Assembly (NCBI GenBank): GCA_013205085.1 | Contig: JABMLH010000007.1 | Span: 186,001 to 250,000, forward strand | Direction: 5' to 3' | From: Microbacteriaceae bacterium VKM Ac-2854 | GTDB lineage: Bacteria > Actinomycetota > Actinomycetes > Actinomycetales > Microbacteriaceae | Length of the DNA: 64,000 bases | In this document: positions 26,408 through 34,110 of the stretch, one piece after another | Layout of the letters: every line of letters starts with the position of its first letter | Position numbering within the stretch: position 1 is the stretch's first letter | The notes under the pieces: generated by a model | Databases searched by the model: none | Seen by the model: the letters and a program-made list of their open reading frames with translations, nothing else | What the model was told of the DNA's origin: nothing | Made by a program: the position numbers and the translations under genes

Positions 26408-27124
26408 GAACTCCTCTTCGTGCACGGTGCCCTGGTCCGCGACGGCGACTGGTGGTGGCGACCCACGGCGGAGCTGCTGCGCGAGCAGACGGGCATCCGC
26501 AGTCGGGCGCTCGCGCTGCCGTCCTGCGGCGAGACGGAGGCGCCCGGTGGGCTGGTCGAGGATGCCGCGGCGCTCCGGCGCGCCCTAGACGGGAGCGACT
26601 TGGTGCTCGTGGTGGGTCACTCCTACGGCGGCACCGTGATCGCCGAGGCGGGCGCGCATCCGGCTGTGGCGCGACTGCTCTACATCTCGTCGTACCTCCC
26701 CGACGTCGGCCGGGCGCAGGCGGCGATCATGGCCGGCGAGAGCGACCCGGTCTCGATCCAGGACAACGGCGACGGCACGCTCGGTCTGGCGGGCTACGAC
26801 GCGGAGTCGTTCGGCGCCCGGTTCCTGCAGGATGCGGATGCGCGGACGCAGCGGGAGGCCTGGTCGCGGGTCACGTCGCAGCAGGCGTCCGCGTTCGTGA
26901 CGCCGACGACGAACTCGGGCTGGCGGGGCGTCGACTCGACCTACCTGGTGTGCGCGGACGATCACAGCACTTCGGTCAAGTTGCAGCGCTTCCACGCGGC
27001 GCGGGCCACGCGCTCGGTCGAGCTGCCGACCGGGCACCACCCGTTCCTGTCGCGGCCGGAACTCGTGGTCGAGCAGGTGCAACGTCTGGTGGCGGGGGCT
27101 ACTGCCGAGCACAACATCGGCTGA
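26405..27124 (+). CDS. Alpha/beta-fold hydrolase (EstA/salicylate-esterase-like branch)
   Basis: Predicted 239 aa. LLFVHGALVRDGDWWW gives the oxyanion region, VLVVGHSYGGTVIAEAG the nucleophile elbow with the Ser of GHSYG, DSTYLVCADDHST the acid region, and ELPTGHHPFLSRPELV the catalytic His. The layout matches small esterases of the methyl-salicylate-esterase type. Substrate unknown. Starts as a leaderless gene and ends at a hairpin shared with the convergent DUF1304 gene. Confidence 0.85.
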   Translation: MELLFVHGALVRDGDWWWRPTAELLREQTGIRSRALALPSCGETEAPGGLVEDAAALRRALDGSDLVLVVGHSYGGTVIAEAGAHPAVARLLYISSYLPDVGRAQAAIMAGESDPVSIQDNGDGTLGLAGYDAESFGARFLQDADARTQREAWSRVTSQQASAFVTPTTNSGWRGVDSTYLVCADDHSTSVKLQRFHAARATRSVELPTGHHPFLSRPELVVEQVQRLVAGATAEHNIG

Positions 27125-27146
27125 AAGCCTCCGTCAACGCTGATCG

Positions 27147-27169
27147 CGGCTGAGTACGCGCCTCAGCCG
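27147..27169. terminator. Bidirectional hairpin between convergent genes
   Basis: CGGCTGAG and CTCAGCCG are perfect 8-base arms around a 7-base loop, 22 bases past the hydrolase stop and 24 bases before the DUF1304 stop. Confidence 0.65.
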
Positions 27170-27192
27170 AGGTTGCGCACGGTTCCCGAGCG

Positions 27193-27579
27193 CTACGCCA
27201 GGATCGCGAACACGAGCGCGAGCACCGACAGCCCGAACTGGATCGCGGCGGAGCGCAGGTAGCCGCGCCCGGTGGTCGCGAGCACCAGTCCCGCGATCGT
27301 CATGCACGCGGTGCCGAAGATCACCAGGGTCTTCGCAACGACGAAGGTATCGCCCGCCTGCGGCAGCAGCACCAGGCCAACGATCACGCCGAGCGCGAGG
27401 GCGAGGTTGTAGAAGCCCTGGTTGTAGGCCATGTTCTTCACGGTGTCGGCCTCGGCCTGCGATTTCACGCCGAAGCGACCGAAGACGGCGGGCCGGGTCC
27501 ACAGGATGCTCTCGAACACGAAGGCCATCACGTGGAACAGGACGGCGAGGGTGCCGAAGACGAGGGCGAGGACGATCAT
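27193..27579 (-). CDS. DUF1304-family membrane protein
   Basis: Predicted 128 aa with four helices. The conserved stretches FHVMAFVFESILWTRPAVFGRFGV and NMAYNQGFYNLALALGVIVGL are the DUF1304 signature. Function is unknown, though such genes are often next to TetR regulators and respond to organic compounds. It is divergent from the TetR gene at 27666, and two operator-like palindromes lie between them, so it is the likely target of that repressor. Confidence 0.85.
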   Translation of the reverse strand: MIVLALVFGTLAVLFHVMAFVFESILWTRPAVFGRFGVKSQAEADTVKNMAYNQGFYNLALALGVIVGLVLLPQAGDTFVVAKTLVIFGTACMTIAGLVLATTGRGYLRSAAIQFGLSVLALVFAILA

Positions 27580-27599
27580 GGTGATGGCTCCTAGTTCGT

Positions 27600-27642
27600 G
27601 GACCGATCGGTCCGGATATGTCGATACTGGACCAATCGGTCC
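27600..27642. promoter_or_regulatory. Two TetR-type operators in the DUF1304/TetR divergent promoter
   Basis: GGACCGATCGGTCC at 27600-27613 is a perfect 14-base palindrome. GGACCAATCGGTCC at 27629-27642 is the same with one change. Their centres are 29 bases apart, close to three helical turns. The second site lies where the -35 region of the TetR gene would be (its -10, TAGGCT, is at 27654-27659). This fits autorepression plus control of DUF1304. Confidence 0.8.
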
Positions 27643-27665
27643 GAAACGTCAACTAGGCTGGCCGC

Positions 27666-28199
27666 ATGGCTCGGCAGAAGACGTTCGACGATGTCGCGGT
27701 GGCCGCCGCCGCCCGCGACCTTTTCTGGCAGCACGGCTATGCCGCGACATCACTCGCGCAGCTGCAGGAGGCGACCGGCCTGAGCAAGTCGAGTCTCTAC
27801 GAGAGTTACGGCAGCAAGAGGGGTCTCTTCGATCGGGCGATCCGGAGCTACCTCGACGAGATCATCGAGCCGCTGCTCGGCCCGGTCGAATCGGGGGAGG
27901 CGGGGCTCGGGGTCTACTTCGGCTCGCTCGCCCGGGTCTTCCGCGAGGCGCCGCCGCAGATCGCCCGGCGCGGCTGCCTGCTGTTGAATACGGCGATGGA
28001 GCTGGATGATCTGGACGCGGAGGCGGCGCGCACGGTCGCCGCGTATCGGGAGCGGGTCCGCGCCGCGTTCGCGACGGCCGACGCGGCGGATCCCGAACTG
28101 CTCACCGCGGCCCAGATCGGCCTGATGGTCACCTCGCGACTCGATCCGGCGGCCGCCGCGAGCCTCGCAGACGCCCTCGCGGCGTCCGCCCGGTCATAA
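27666..28199 (+). CDS. TetR/AcrR-family transcriptional regulator
   Basis: Predicted 177 aa. The N-terminal helix-turn-helix is TSLAQLQEATGLSKSSLYESYGSKRGLFDRAI, read in parts, with the usual KxxLF end of helix 4; the C-terminal domain carries RRGCLLLNTAMEL, typical of the TetR_C subgroup with NemR-like proteins. The start is leaderless (TAGGCT, 6 bases, ATG). It should repress itself and the divergent DUF1304 gene via the two GGACCNATCGGTCC sites. The ligand is unknown; NemR-type members sense electrophiles. Confidence 0.88.
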   Translation: MARQKTFDDVAVAAAARDLFWQHGYAATSLAQLQEATGLSKSSLYESYGSKRGLFDRAIRSYLDEIIEPLLGPVESGEAGLGVYFGSLARVFREAPPQIARRGCLLLNTAMELDDLDAEAARTVAAYRERVRAAFATADAADPELLTAAQIGLMVTSRLDPAAAASLADALAASARS

Positions 28200-28232
28200 C
28201 TTCGGATCGCTCGAAGACCCGTTGCTCCGATT

Positions 28233-28262
28233 TTGACAATCGTTATCAATAGCCGGTAACGT
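28233..28262 (+). promoter_or_regulatory. Zur-type box overlapping the zinc operon promoter
   Basis: TTGACAATCGTTATCAA (28233-28249) is a 17-base near-perfect palindrome (7-base arms, one mismatch) of the Fur/Zur kind. It covers the -35 TTGACA (28233-28238); TAACGT (28257-28262), 18 bases on, is the likely -10. Metal-loaded repressor bound here would block RNA polymerase. Confidence 0.8.
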
Positions 28263-28303
28263 CGAGTCATCCCGCTCGACGACCTAGATCGGCTTCCTCC
28301 GCC

Positions 28304-29209
28304 ATGAAGCGCCTCCTCCCCCTCGCCGCCCTCGCCGGCGCCACCGTGCTCGCCCTGTCCGCGTGCTCCGGCAGCGGATCCGCGGCCGGCCCCGCCACCG
28401 ATGACGGCGTGGTGCAGGTGGTCGCCTCGACCGACGTCTACGGCGACCTCGTGCAGAGCATCGGCGGCCAACTCGTCGAGGTCACCAGCGTGATCGACAG
28501 CCCCGACAAGGACCCGCACGAGTACGAGGCCGACGCCCGCACCCAGCTCGCCGTCTCGAAGGCCGAGCTGATCGTCGAGAACGGCGGCGGCTACGACGAT
28601 TTCATCGACACCATGGTCGAGGCGTCGAAGTCCGAGGCTCCCGTGATCAACGCCTCCGATGTCTCCGGTTACGACCAGGAGGGCGACTTCAACGAGCACG
28701 TCTGGTACGACCTGCCCACCGTCACCGCCGTCGTCGAGCAGATCGCCGCCGAGCTTGGCACGATCGACGCCGCCAACGCCGACCGCTACACGCAGAACGC
28801 GGACGAGCTCACGCAGAGCATCGAGGCCCTGTCGGCTAAAGAGCAGACCCTGCACGCCGCGGTCGCCGGCACCGGCGTCGCCATCACCGAGCCCGTCCCG
28901 CTGTACCTGCTGAACGCGATCGGCCTGGAGAACAAGACGCCCGACGCGTTCAGCGAGGCGGTCGAGGAGGACACCGACGTGGCTCCGTCGTTGCTGCAGG
29001 AGACGCTCGCCATCTTCGAACAGAAGCAGGTCGCCGTGCTCGTCTACAACGAACAGACCACCGGCGCGCAGACGGATGCGGTGCTGGACGCCGCGAAGAA
29101 GGCCGACATCCCCGCGATCGGCGTCACCGAGACCCTGCCGGAGGGCCTGCACTACGTCGATTGGATGAGCGCGAACCTCGACGCCATCGCGGGAGCCCTC
29201 GGGCAATGA
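28304..29209 (+). CDS. znuA: Zinc/manganese ABC transporter substrate-binding lipoprotein
   Basis: Predicted 301 aa. Lipobox LALSAC with Cys21. Cluster A-I family features are VVASTDVYGDLVQSIGG, KDPHEYEADARTQLAVSKAELIVENGGGYDDFI (in parts) and NEHVWYDLPTV; the two His (DPHEYE and EHVW) are metal ligands. Where many ZnuA proteins have a third His (HPAF), this one has TEPVPLYLL, so the third ligand may be Glu. There is no long His-rich loop. The adjacent Zur-like box and zur gene favour zinc. Confidence 0.88.
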   Translation: MKRLLPLAALAGATVLALSACSGSGSAAGPATDDGVVQVVASTDVYGDLVQSIGGQLVEVTSVIDSPDKDPHEYEADARTQLAVSKAELIVENGGGYDDFIDTMVEASKSEAPVINASDVSGYDQEGDFNEHVWYDLPTVTAVVEQIAAELGTIDAANADRYTQNADELTQSIEALSAKEQTLHAAVAGTGVAITEPVPLYLLNAIGLENKTPDAFSEAVEEDTDVAPSLLQETLAIFEQKQVAVLVYNEQTTGAQTDAVLDAAKKADIPAIGVTETLPEGLHYVDWMSANLDAIAGALGQ

Positions 29210-30054
29210 CCGACGCCTCCGTGAACCGGCCCGCCTCTTCGGAGGCGGGCCTCTCGGCGTCTCGCGACGTGGTGCTGCGGCTGCGCGATGCCACCCTCGG
29301 CTACGGCGCGCGCGAGCTGTGGAGCGGCGTCGACCTCGACCTGCACGCCGGCGAATTCGTCGCGGTGCTCGGCGCGAACGGCTCGGGAAAGACCAGCCTG
29401 CTCAAGGCGATCCTCGGCCAGCAGAGCCTCACGAGCGGCGAACTCTCCGTGCTCGGCGAACCCGTACGTCGCGGCAACCGCCGCATCGGCTACATCCCGC
29501 AGCAGAAACTCGCCGATGACGGCACGCCGCTGCGCGCCCGCGACCTCATCCGGCTCGGGCTCGACGGCCATCGCTGGGGCGTCCCCCTGCCGTCGGCGAA
29601 GCGGCGACGCGAGACCGACGCGCTGCTCGCGGCCGTCGGAGCGACGGCGTACGGCGACGCTCCGATCTCGAGCCTCTCCGGCGGCGAGCAGCAGCGGCTG
29701 CGCGTCGGCCAGGCGCTCGCGGGCGACCCGGCCCTCCTGCTCTGCGACGAGCCGTTGATCGCGCTCGACCTCGCGCACCAGGCCGCGGTGAGCGAGCTGA
29801 TCGATCGGCACCGGCGCGAGCGCAACCTGGGCGTCCTGTTCGTGACGCACGACGTGAACCCGGTGCTCGGCATGGTCGACCGGGTGCTCTACTTGGCCGG
29901 CGGGAAGTTCCGCGTCGGCCCGCCCGACGAGGTACTGCGCTCCGAAGTGCTCAGCGAGCTCTACGATGCTCCGGTCGACGTGATCCGCGCGCGCGGACGG
30001 ATCATCGTGGTCGGCACCCCCGACCACTCGCACGCCCACGAGGAGGCATCGTGA
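29206..30054 (+). CDS. znuC: Zinc/manganese ABC transporter ATP-binding protein
   Basis: Predicted 282 aa. Walker A GANGSGKTSLLK near residues 57-68, Q-loop YIPQQK, signature SSLSGGEQQRLRVGQAL, Walker B LLLCDEPLIALD and switch FVTHDVNPVL. The Walker B/D-loop reads DEPLIALD rather than DEPLLSLD, a mild variation. It energises zinc import with the permease that follows. Start overlaps the stop of znuA (ATGA) and its stop overlaps the permease start (GTGA). Confidence 0.92.
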   Translation: MTDASVNRPASSEAGLSASRDVVLRLRDATLGYGARELWSGVDLDLHAGEFVAVLGANGSGKTSLLKAILGQQSLTSGELSVLGEPVRRGNRRIGYIPQQKLADDGTPLRARDLIRLGLDGHRWGVPLPSAKRRRETDALLAAVGATAYGDAPISSLSGGEQQRLRVGQALAGDPALLLCDEPLIALDLAHQAAVSELIDRHRRERNLGVLFVTHDVNPVLGMVDRVLYLAGGKFRVGPPDEVLRSEVLSELYDAPVDVIRARGRIIVVGTPDHSHAHEEAS

Positions 30055-30914
30055 GCGCGGACTTCTGGTCGCAGATCTTCGACTTCAGCGACTACGGCGC
30101 GCTGCTGGCCCTGCTGATGAACTCGGTGATCGCGGGCGCCGTGCTCGGCGTGGTGGGCGGACTGATCGGCGTCTTCGTGATGTCGCGCGACATGGCGTTC
30201 GCGGTGCACGGCATCAGCGAGCTGTCGTTCGCGGGCGCCTCGGCCGGCCTGCTGCTGGGCATCGGTGTGGTGGAGGGCTCGATCATCGGCTCGCTCGTGG
30301 CCGCGCTGCTGATCGGCGTGCTCGGCAGCCGTGCGCGCGACCGCAACTCGATCATCGCGGTGCTGATGCCGTTCGGTCTGGGTCTCGGCATCCTGTGCCT
30401 GGCCTTGTATCCGGGTCGCAGTGCGAACAAGTTCGGCCTGCTCACCGGCCAGATCGTGGCGGTCGACGACCCCAAGCTCGGCTCGTTGATCGCGATCTCG
30501 ATCGTGGTGGTGCTCGGCCTCGCGCTGATCTGGCGCCCGCTCACCTTCGCCAGCGTGGATGCTGATGTCGCGGCGGCACGCGGGGTGCCCATCCGGGCGC
30601 TGTCGATCGTTTTTATGCTGCTGCTCGGCCTCGCCGTGGCGGTGTCGGTGCAGATCGTCGGATCGCTGCTGGTGCTGGCGATCCTGGTCACGCCGGCGGC
30701 CGCGGCGCTGCGGCTGTCGTCCTCGCCGATCGTGGTGCCGCTGCTGAGCGTGCTGTTCGCGGTGACGTCGCTGGTCGGCGGCATCCTGCTGGCGCTGGGC
30801 GGATCCATCCCGATCAGCCCGTACGTGACCACGATCTCGTTCCTGATCTACGTGGTCTGCCGCGTCGTCGGCCGCGGCGGGGCTGGCCGTCGGTCGAGGG
30901 CTGTCACCGCATGA
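30051..30914 (+). CDS. znuB: Zinc/manganese ABC transporter permease
   Basis: Predicted 287 aa from a GTG at 30051. About eight membrane helices; GLIGVFVMSRDMAFAVHGISELSFAGASAGLL and LVLAILVTPAAAALRLSSS (in parts) are the family hallmarks of the ABC-3 (ZnuB/MntB) permeases. It forms the membrane channel with ZnuC. Overlaps both neighbours by 4 nt, so the whole zinc operon is translationally coupled. Confidence 0.92.
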   Translation: MSADFWSQIFDFSDYGALLALLMNSVIAGAVLGVVGGLIGVFVMSRDMAFAVHGISELSFAGASAGLLLGIGVVEGSIIGSLVAALLIGVLGSRARDRNSIIAVLMPFGLGLGILCLALYPGRSANKFGLLTGQIVAVDDPKLGSLIAISIVVVLGLALIWRPLTFASVDADVAAARGVPIRALSIVFMLLLGLAVAVSVQIVGSLLVLAILVTPAAAALRLSSSPIVVPLLSVLFAVTSLVGGILLALGGSIPISPYVTTISFLIYVVCRVVGRGGAGRRSRAVTA

Positions 30915-31366
30915 GTGGGAAAGGTACCGTGGAGGCCGTGGAGAGCAGTCGACCCAAGGTGAAGCGCAACACGTGGCAGCGCGAGGCGGTGCGCGAGGCG
31001 CTCGGAGCGCGCGAGGACTTCGTCAGCGCTCAGGGTCTGCACAGCGCGCTGCACGCCGCCGGCTCGCCGATCGGACTGGCCACCGTCTACCGCGCGCTCT
31101 CGGATCTCGCGGGCGAGGGCGAGGCGGATTCGCTGCAGTCGCCGGAAGGTGAGAACCTCTACCGCGCGTGCACACCGGGCCAGCACCACCACCACCTGAT
31201 CTGCCGCCGCTGCGGCCTCACCGTCGAGATCGAGGCGGATGCGGTGGAGCAGTGGGCCCGATCGGTGGCGGCCGAGCACGGCTTCACCCAGGCCCAGCAC
31301 GTGGTCGACGTCTTCGGCCTCTGCGCCGCGTGCTCCGCGCAGGCGTCCACCGCTTCCGCCTCCTGA
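30911..31366 (+). CDS. zur: Fur-family zinc uptake repressor (Zur)
   Basis: Predicted 151 aa. Winged-helix domain with NTWQREAVREALGAREDFVSAQGLH and GLATVYRALSDLAGEGEADSL, then the regulatory region QHHHHLICRRCGLTVEIE and the C-terminal CAAC, which give the two Cys pairs of the structural zinc site. It is the last gene of the zinc operon, so it probably represses its own operon through the box at 28233-28249. Confidence 0.92.
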   Translation: MSGKGTVEAVESSRPKVKRNTWQREAVREALGAREDFVSAQGLHSALHAAGSPIGLATVYRALSDLAGEGEADSLQSPEGENLYRACTPGQHHHHLICRRCGLTVEIEADAVEQWARSVAAEHGFTQAQHVVDVFGLCAACSAQASTASAS

Positions 31367-31368
31367 CG

Positions 31369-31406
31369 CCCGCGACCGGGTGAGGCCCGCCCCCTCATCT
31401 CGCGGG
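31369..31406. terminator. Hairpin between convergent zur and lacI-type genes
   Basis: CCCGCGA (31369-31375) pairs with TCGCGGG (31400-31406) and GTGAGG (31380-31385) with CCTCAT (31393-31398) inside it, one G-T pair included. It begins 3 bases after the zur stop and ends 19 bases before the stop of the opposing gene. Confidence 0.5.
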
Positions 31407-31424
31407 GCCCGGGATGAACTCGCC

Positions 31425-32417
31425 CTACCGGGGCGGCGCCGTCGAGCTGCGCGTCACGAGGTGCGGCGGGATGAGCACGCCGCGCGGCGGCAGCGACGGA
31501 TCCGCGATCCGGGTCAGCAGCATCCGGGCGGCCTCCGCGCCCACCTCCGCGCTCTGGTCGTCGATGGTGGTGAGGTCGAGATAGCGCGCGGCGGCGAGTG
31601 GTGAGTCGTCGTAGCCGATCACCGAGACGTCGGCCGGATTGGCGAGCCCCCGCTCGCGCAGGGCGGCGAGCGCGCCGAGCGCGATCACGTCGTTCGAGGC
31701 GAACAGCGCGGTGAGGTCGGGGTGTGCATCGAGCAAAGCCGCCGCGCCGCGATAGCCCTCTTCCTCCGTCGTCTCACCCGAGCCGCCGACGAGGGGCTCG
31801 AGGCCGGCCTCCCGCATCGTCTCGGTGAAGGATCCACGACGGAGCGCTGCGGATCCGCCCTCGCCGGTGATGTGGCCGACGCGCCGGTGACCGAGGTCGA
31901 TCAGGTGCCGCGTCGCGATACGCGCTCCGAGCACGTCGTCGTTGGCGACCGTGTCCGCCCCGGTGATCGATCCGGAGCGGCCGCCGACCAGCACGGTCGG
32001 CACGCCGTCGACGTCGTTGATGCCCGTCGGCTCCGCGGCGACCACGAGTCCCTCGACGTGGGTGGCGAGGAAGCCTTCGACGGGATGCTGGCCCAGGTGC
32101 GCGTTCAGTTGCAGATCGGCGATGGTGAGGTGGTAGCCGGGCTCGTCGAGCACGTTGTGCATGCCGCGGACGAGGTCGACGAACCAGAGGTTGCGGAAGT
32201 CGTCGATCACGGTTCCGATGCTGCGGGTGCGGCTGCTCGCCAGCGTGGCGGCGGCCCGGCTCGGCCGGTAGTGCAGTTCCTCGATCGCGGCCTGCACGGC
32301 GGCGCGGCGGGCGTCGCTCACCCGGGGCGAGCCCTGCAGCACGAGGGAGACCAAGGATTTCGAGACGCCGGCGCGTTCGGCGACGTCGTAGATGGTGGGG
32401 CGGGCGGGGCCGGGCAT
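31425..32417 (-). CDS. LacI-family transcriptional regulator
   Basis: Predicted 330 aa. DNA-binding domain TIYDVAERAGVSKSLVSLVLQGSPRVSDARRAAV (in parts), hinge YRPSRAAATLASSRTRSIG, then a periplasmic-binding-like effector domain with FVDLVRGMHNVL, ALFASNDVIALGALAAL and VSVIGYDDSPLAA. The start at 32417 is set by AGGAGG just upstream. It is divergent from a Gfo/Idh/MocA oxidoreductase, and a LacI-type operator lies in the gap, so it probably controls that catabolic operon in response to a sugar or polyol. Confidence 0.93.
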   Translation of the reverse strand: MPGPARPTIYDVAERAGVSKSLVSLVLQGSPRVSDARRAAVQAAIEELHYRPSRAAATLASSRTRSIGTVIDDFRNLWFVDLVRGMHNVLDEPGYHLTIADLQLNAHLGQHPVEGFLATHVEGLVVAAEPTGINDVDGVPTVLVGGRSGSITGADTVANDDVLGARIATRHLIDLGHRRVGHITGEGGSAALRRGSFTETMREAGLEPLVGGSGETTEEEGYRGAAALLDAHPDLTALFASNDVIALGALAALRERGLANPADVSVIGYDDSPLAAARYLDLTTIDDQSAEVGAEAARMLLTRIADPSLPPRGVLIPPHLVTRSSTAPPR

Positions 32418-32474
32418 GCAGTCCTCCTCGCGGCTTCGGCGCAGACATCTTCCCATCGGAGAGAGATCCGAGGT

Positions 32475-32523
32475 TTGACAGGACAATCTACCTTCGCTTA
32501 CGCTCGCCATTGTAGCGCTCCAA
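32475..32523 (+). promoter_or_regulatory. Promoter and LacI-type operator of the oxidoreductase operon
   Basis: -35 TTGACA at 32475-32480 and -10 TACGCT at 32499-32504 are 18 bases apart. TTGTAGCGCTCCAA at 32510-32523, a 14-base palindrome with one mismatch and the central CG typical of LacI operators, sits at the predicted transcription start, where bound repressor would block initiation. Confidence 0.75.
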
Positions 32524-32557
32524 CGGAGCGTGGTCCCGCTTCAAAGGAGAAACCGTA

Positions 32558-33760
32558 ATGACCCAATCCCTCGGTGTCGCCGTCATCGGCGCCGGCATGG
32601 CCGGCAAGGCGCACGCCGCAGCCTTCCGCACCGCTGCCTCGCTCTACAGCCCCGTGCTGCCCGACATCCGCCTCGTCTCCATCGGCGATGTCAACGCGCA
32701 CTTCGGCTCGCTCGCTGCGCGTCGCTTCGGCTACGAGCGCAACGACACCTCGTGGCAGGCGATCGCCGAGGCCGACGACATCGATGTGGTGAGCGTGGTG
32801 ATCGCGAACTCGCTGCACCGCGAGGTCGTCGAGGGTCTGCTCGCCGCGGGCAAGCACGTGCTCTGCGAGAAGCCGCTCTCGGACACGATCGAGGATGCGC
32901 GCGCGATGGCGGATGCCGCCCGCGCGGCGAGCAGCGTCGCCCGGATCGGCTTCACCTATCGCCGCTCGCCCGGCATCGCCTACATCCGCGAGCTGATCCA
33001 GACCGGCGTGCTCGGCAAGGTGCTGCACTTCAGTGGCCGCTACTGGACCGACTACGCCGCCGAGGCGAACATCCCGATCAGCTGGCGCTTCAAGGGCCCG
33101 GCCGGTTCCGGCGCGCTCGCCGACGTGGGCAGCCACCTCTCCTACATCGCCGAGTTCCTCGCGGGCGACGTGCAGTCGGTCCGCGGCGGCAACTTCTCCA
33201 CCGTGATCACCGAGCGTCCGAAGCCGCTCGGCGACATCTCGGGCCGCGGCTCCGTCGCCGTGTCCGACGAGTTCGACACCGTCACCAACGACGACTACGC
33301 CACCTTCTCGGCGAACTTCGCTCAGGGCGTCGGCACCTTCGAGGTGTCTCGCGTCGCCGCCGGTCACGCGAACACGCTGGAGTTCGAGGTCTTCTGCGAG
33401 AACGGCTCCGCGAAGTTCGACTTCCGCCGCCCCGGCGAGATCGGCCTGTTCCTCAAGGAGGGCCCGACCGCTCAGCGCGGCATCCGCCAGGTCATCATCG
33501 GACCCGAGCACCCCTACATCCTCGGCGGACTCGCCATGGACGCGGCCGGCGTCGGCCACGGCCAGAACGACGGCTTCGTGTTCCAGGCGCGTGCCTTCCT
33601 CGAGGAGGTCGCCGGAGTCTCGGACGAGGAGTCGCTGCCCCGCTGCGCCACCTTCGACGAGGGCGTGCACAACATGGAACTGCTCGGCGCTGTGGCGGAG
33701 TCCGCTGCGGCCGGCGGCGCAAGCGTGGACGTGCCGTCCCCGGTGCCCGCGACCGTCTAG
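32558..33760 (+). CDS. Gfo/Idh/MocA-family oxidoreductase
   Basis: Predicted 400 aa. NAD(P)-binding GAGMAGKAHAAAF at the N-terminus, then CEKPLSDT (the conserved EKP motif, Lys active site), GFTYRRSPGIAYIREL and GALADVGSHLSYIAEFL with the DxGxH motif near residue 190. These enzymes oxidise inositols or sugars or their derivatives. Preceded by AAAGGAG. LacI control, a second oxidoreductase downstream and a sugar transporter fit a polyol or inositol-like pathway; the exact substrate is not readable. Confidence 0.9.
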   Translation: MTQSLGVAVIGAGMAGKAHAAAFRTAASLYSPVLPDIRLVSIGDVNAHFGSLAARRFGYERNDTSWQAIAEADDIDVVSVVIANSLHREVVEGLLAAGKHVLCEKPLSDTIEDARAMADAARAASSVARIGFTYRRSPGIAYIRELIQTGVLGKVLHFSGRYWTDYAAEANIPISWRFKGPAGSGALADVGSHLSYIAEFLAGDVQSVRGGNFSTVITERPKPLGDISGRGSVAVSDEFDTVTNDDYATFSANFAQGVGTFEVSRVAAGHANTLEFEVFCENGSAKFDFRRPGEIGLFLKEGPTAQRGIRQVIIGPEHPYILGGLAMDAAGVGHGQNDGFVFQARAFLEEVAGVSDEESLPRCATFDEGVHNMELLGAVAESAAAGGASVDVPSPVPATV

Positions 33761-34110
33761 TGACGACGTCCGGAGCCGCGTCGGAGCCCGCCCCCGATCC
33801 GGAGGCGGGCTCCGACGAGGTGTTCGGTGCCCTCGCCGATCGAACCCGTCGCGCGATCCTCGTGCTGCTGCGCGAGCGCGACCGGATGACGGTCGGCGAG
33901 GTCACCGCCGCGTTCCCGTACCTGTCCCGTCCTGCCGTCTCGGCGAAACTGGCGCAGCTGCGCCGGGCCGGGCTGGTCACCGAGCTGCGCGAGGGCAGCT
34001 ACCGCCGCTACTCCCTCGCCGACCCCGGTCCGGGCGAACTGCTCGGCTTCCTCCATCGCGTCTGGGGCGACGTCGCCGCAGACGCGCCTGACGAATCGAG
34101 TGATTCATGA
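33760..34110 (+). CDS. ArsR-family winged-helix regulator
   Basis: Predicted 116 aa from a GTG at 33760 that shares a base with the upstream TAG. EVFGALADRTRRAILVLLRERDRMTVGEVTAAFPYLSRPAVSAKLAQLRRAGLVTEL (in parts) is the ArsR winged helix, followed by EGSYRRYSLAD. There is no Cys metal site, so it is of the autorepressor/non-metal kind. It overlaps the next oxidoreductase by 4 nt. A regulator placed inside the catabolic operon is unusual; it may control the operon or an unlinked target. Confidence 0.87.
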   Translation: MTTSGAASEPAPDPEAGSDEVFGALADRTRRAILVLLRERDRMTVGEVTAAFPYLSRPAVSAKLAQLRRAGLVTELREGSYRRYSLADPGPGELLGFLHRVWGDVAADAPDESSDS

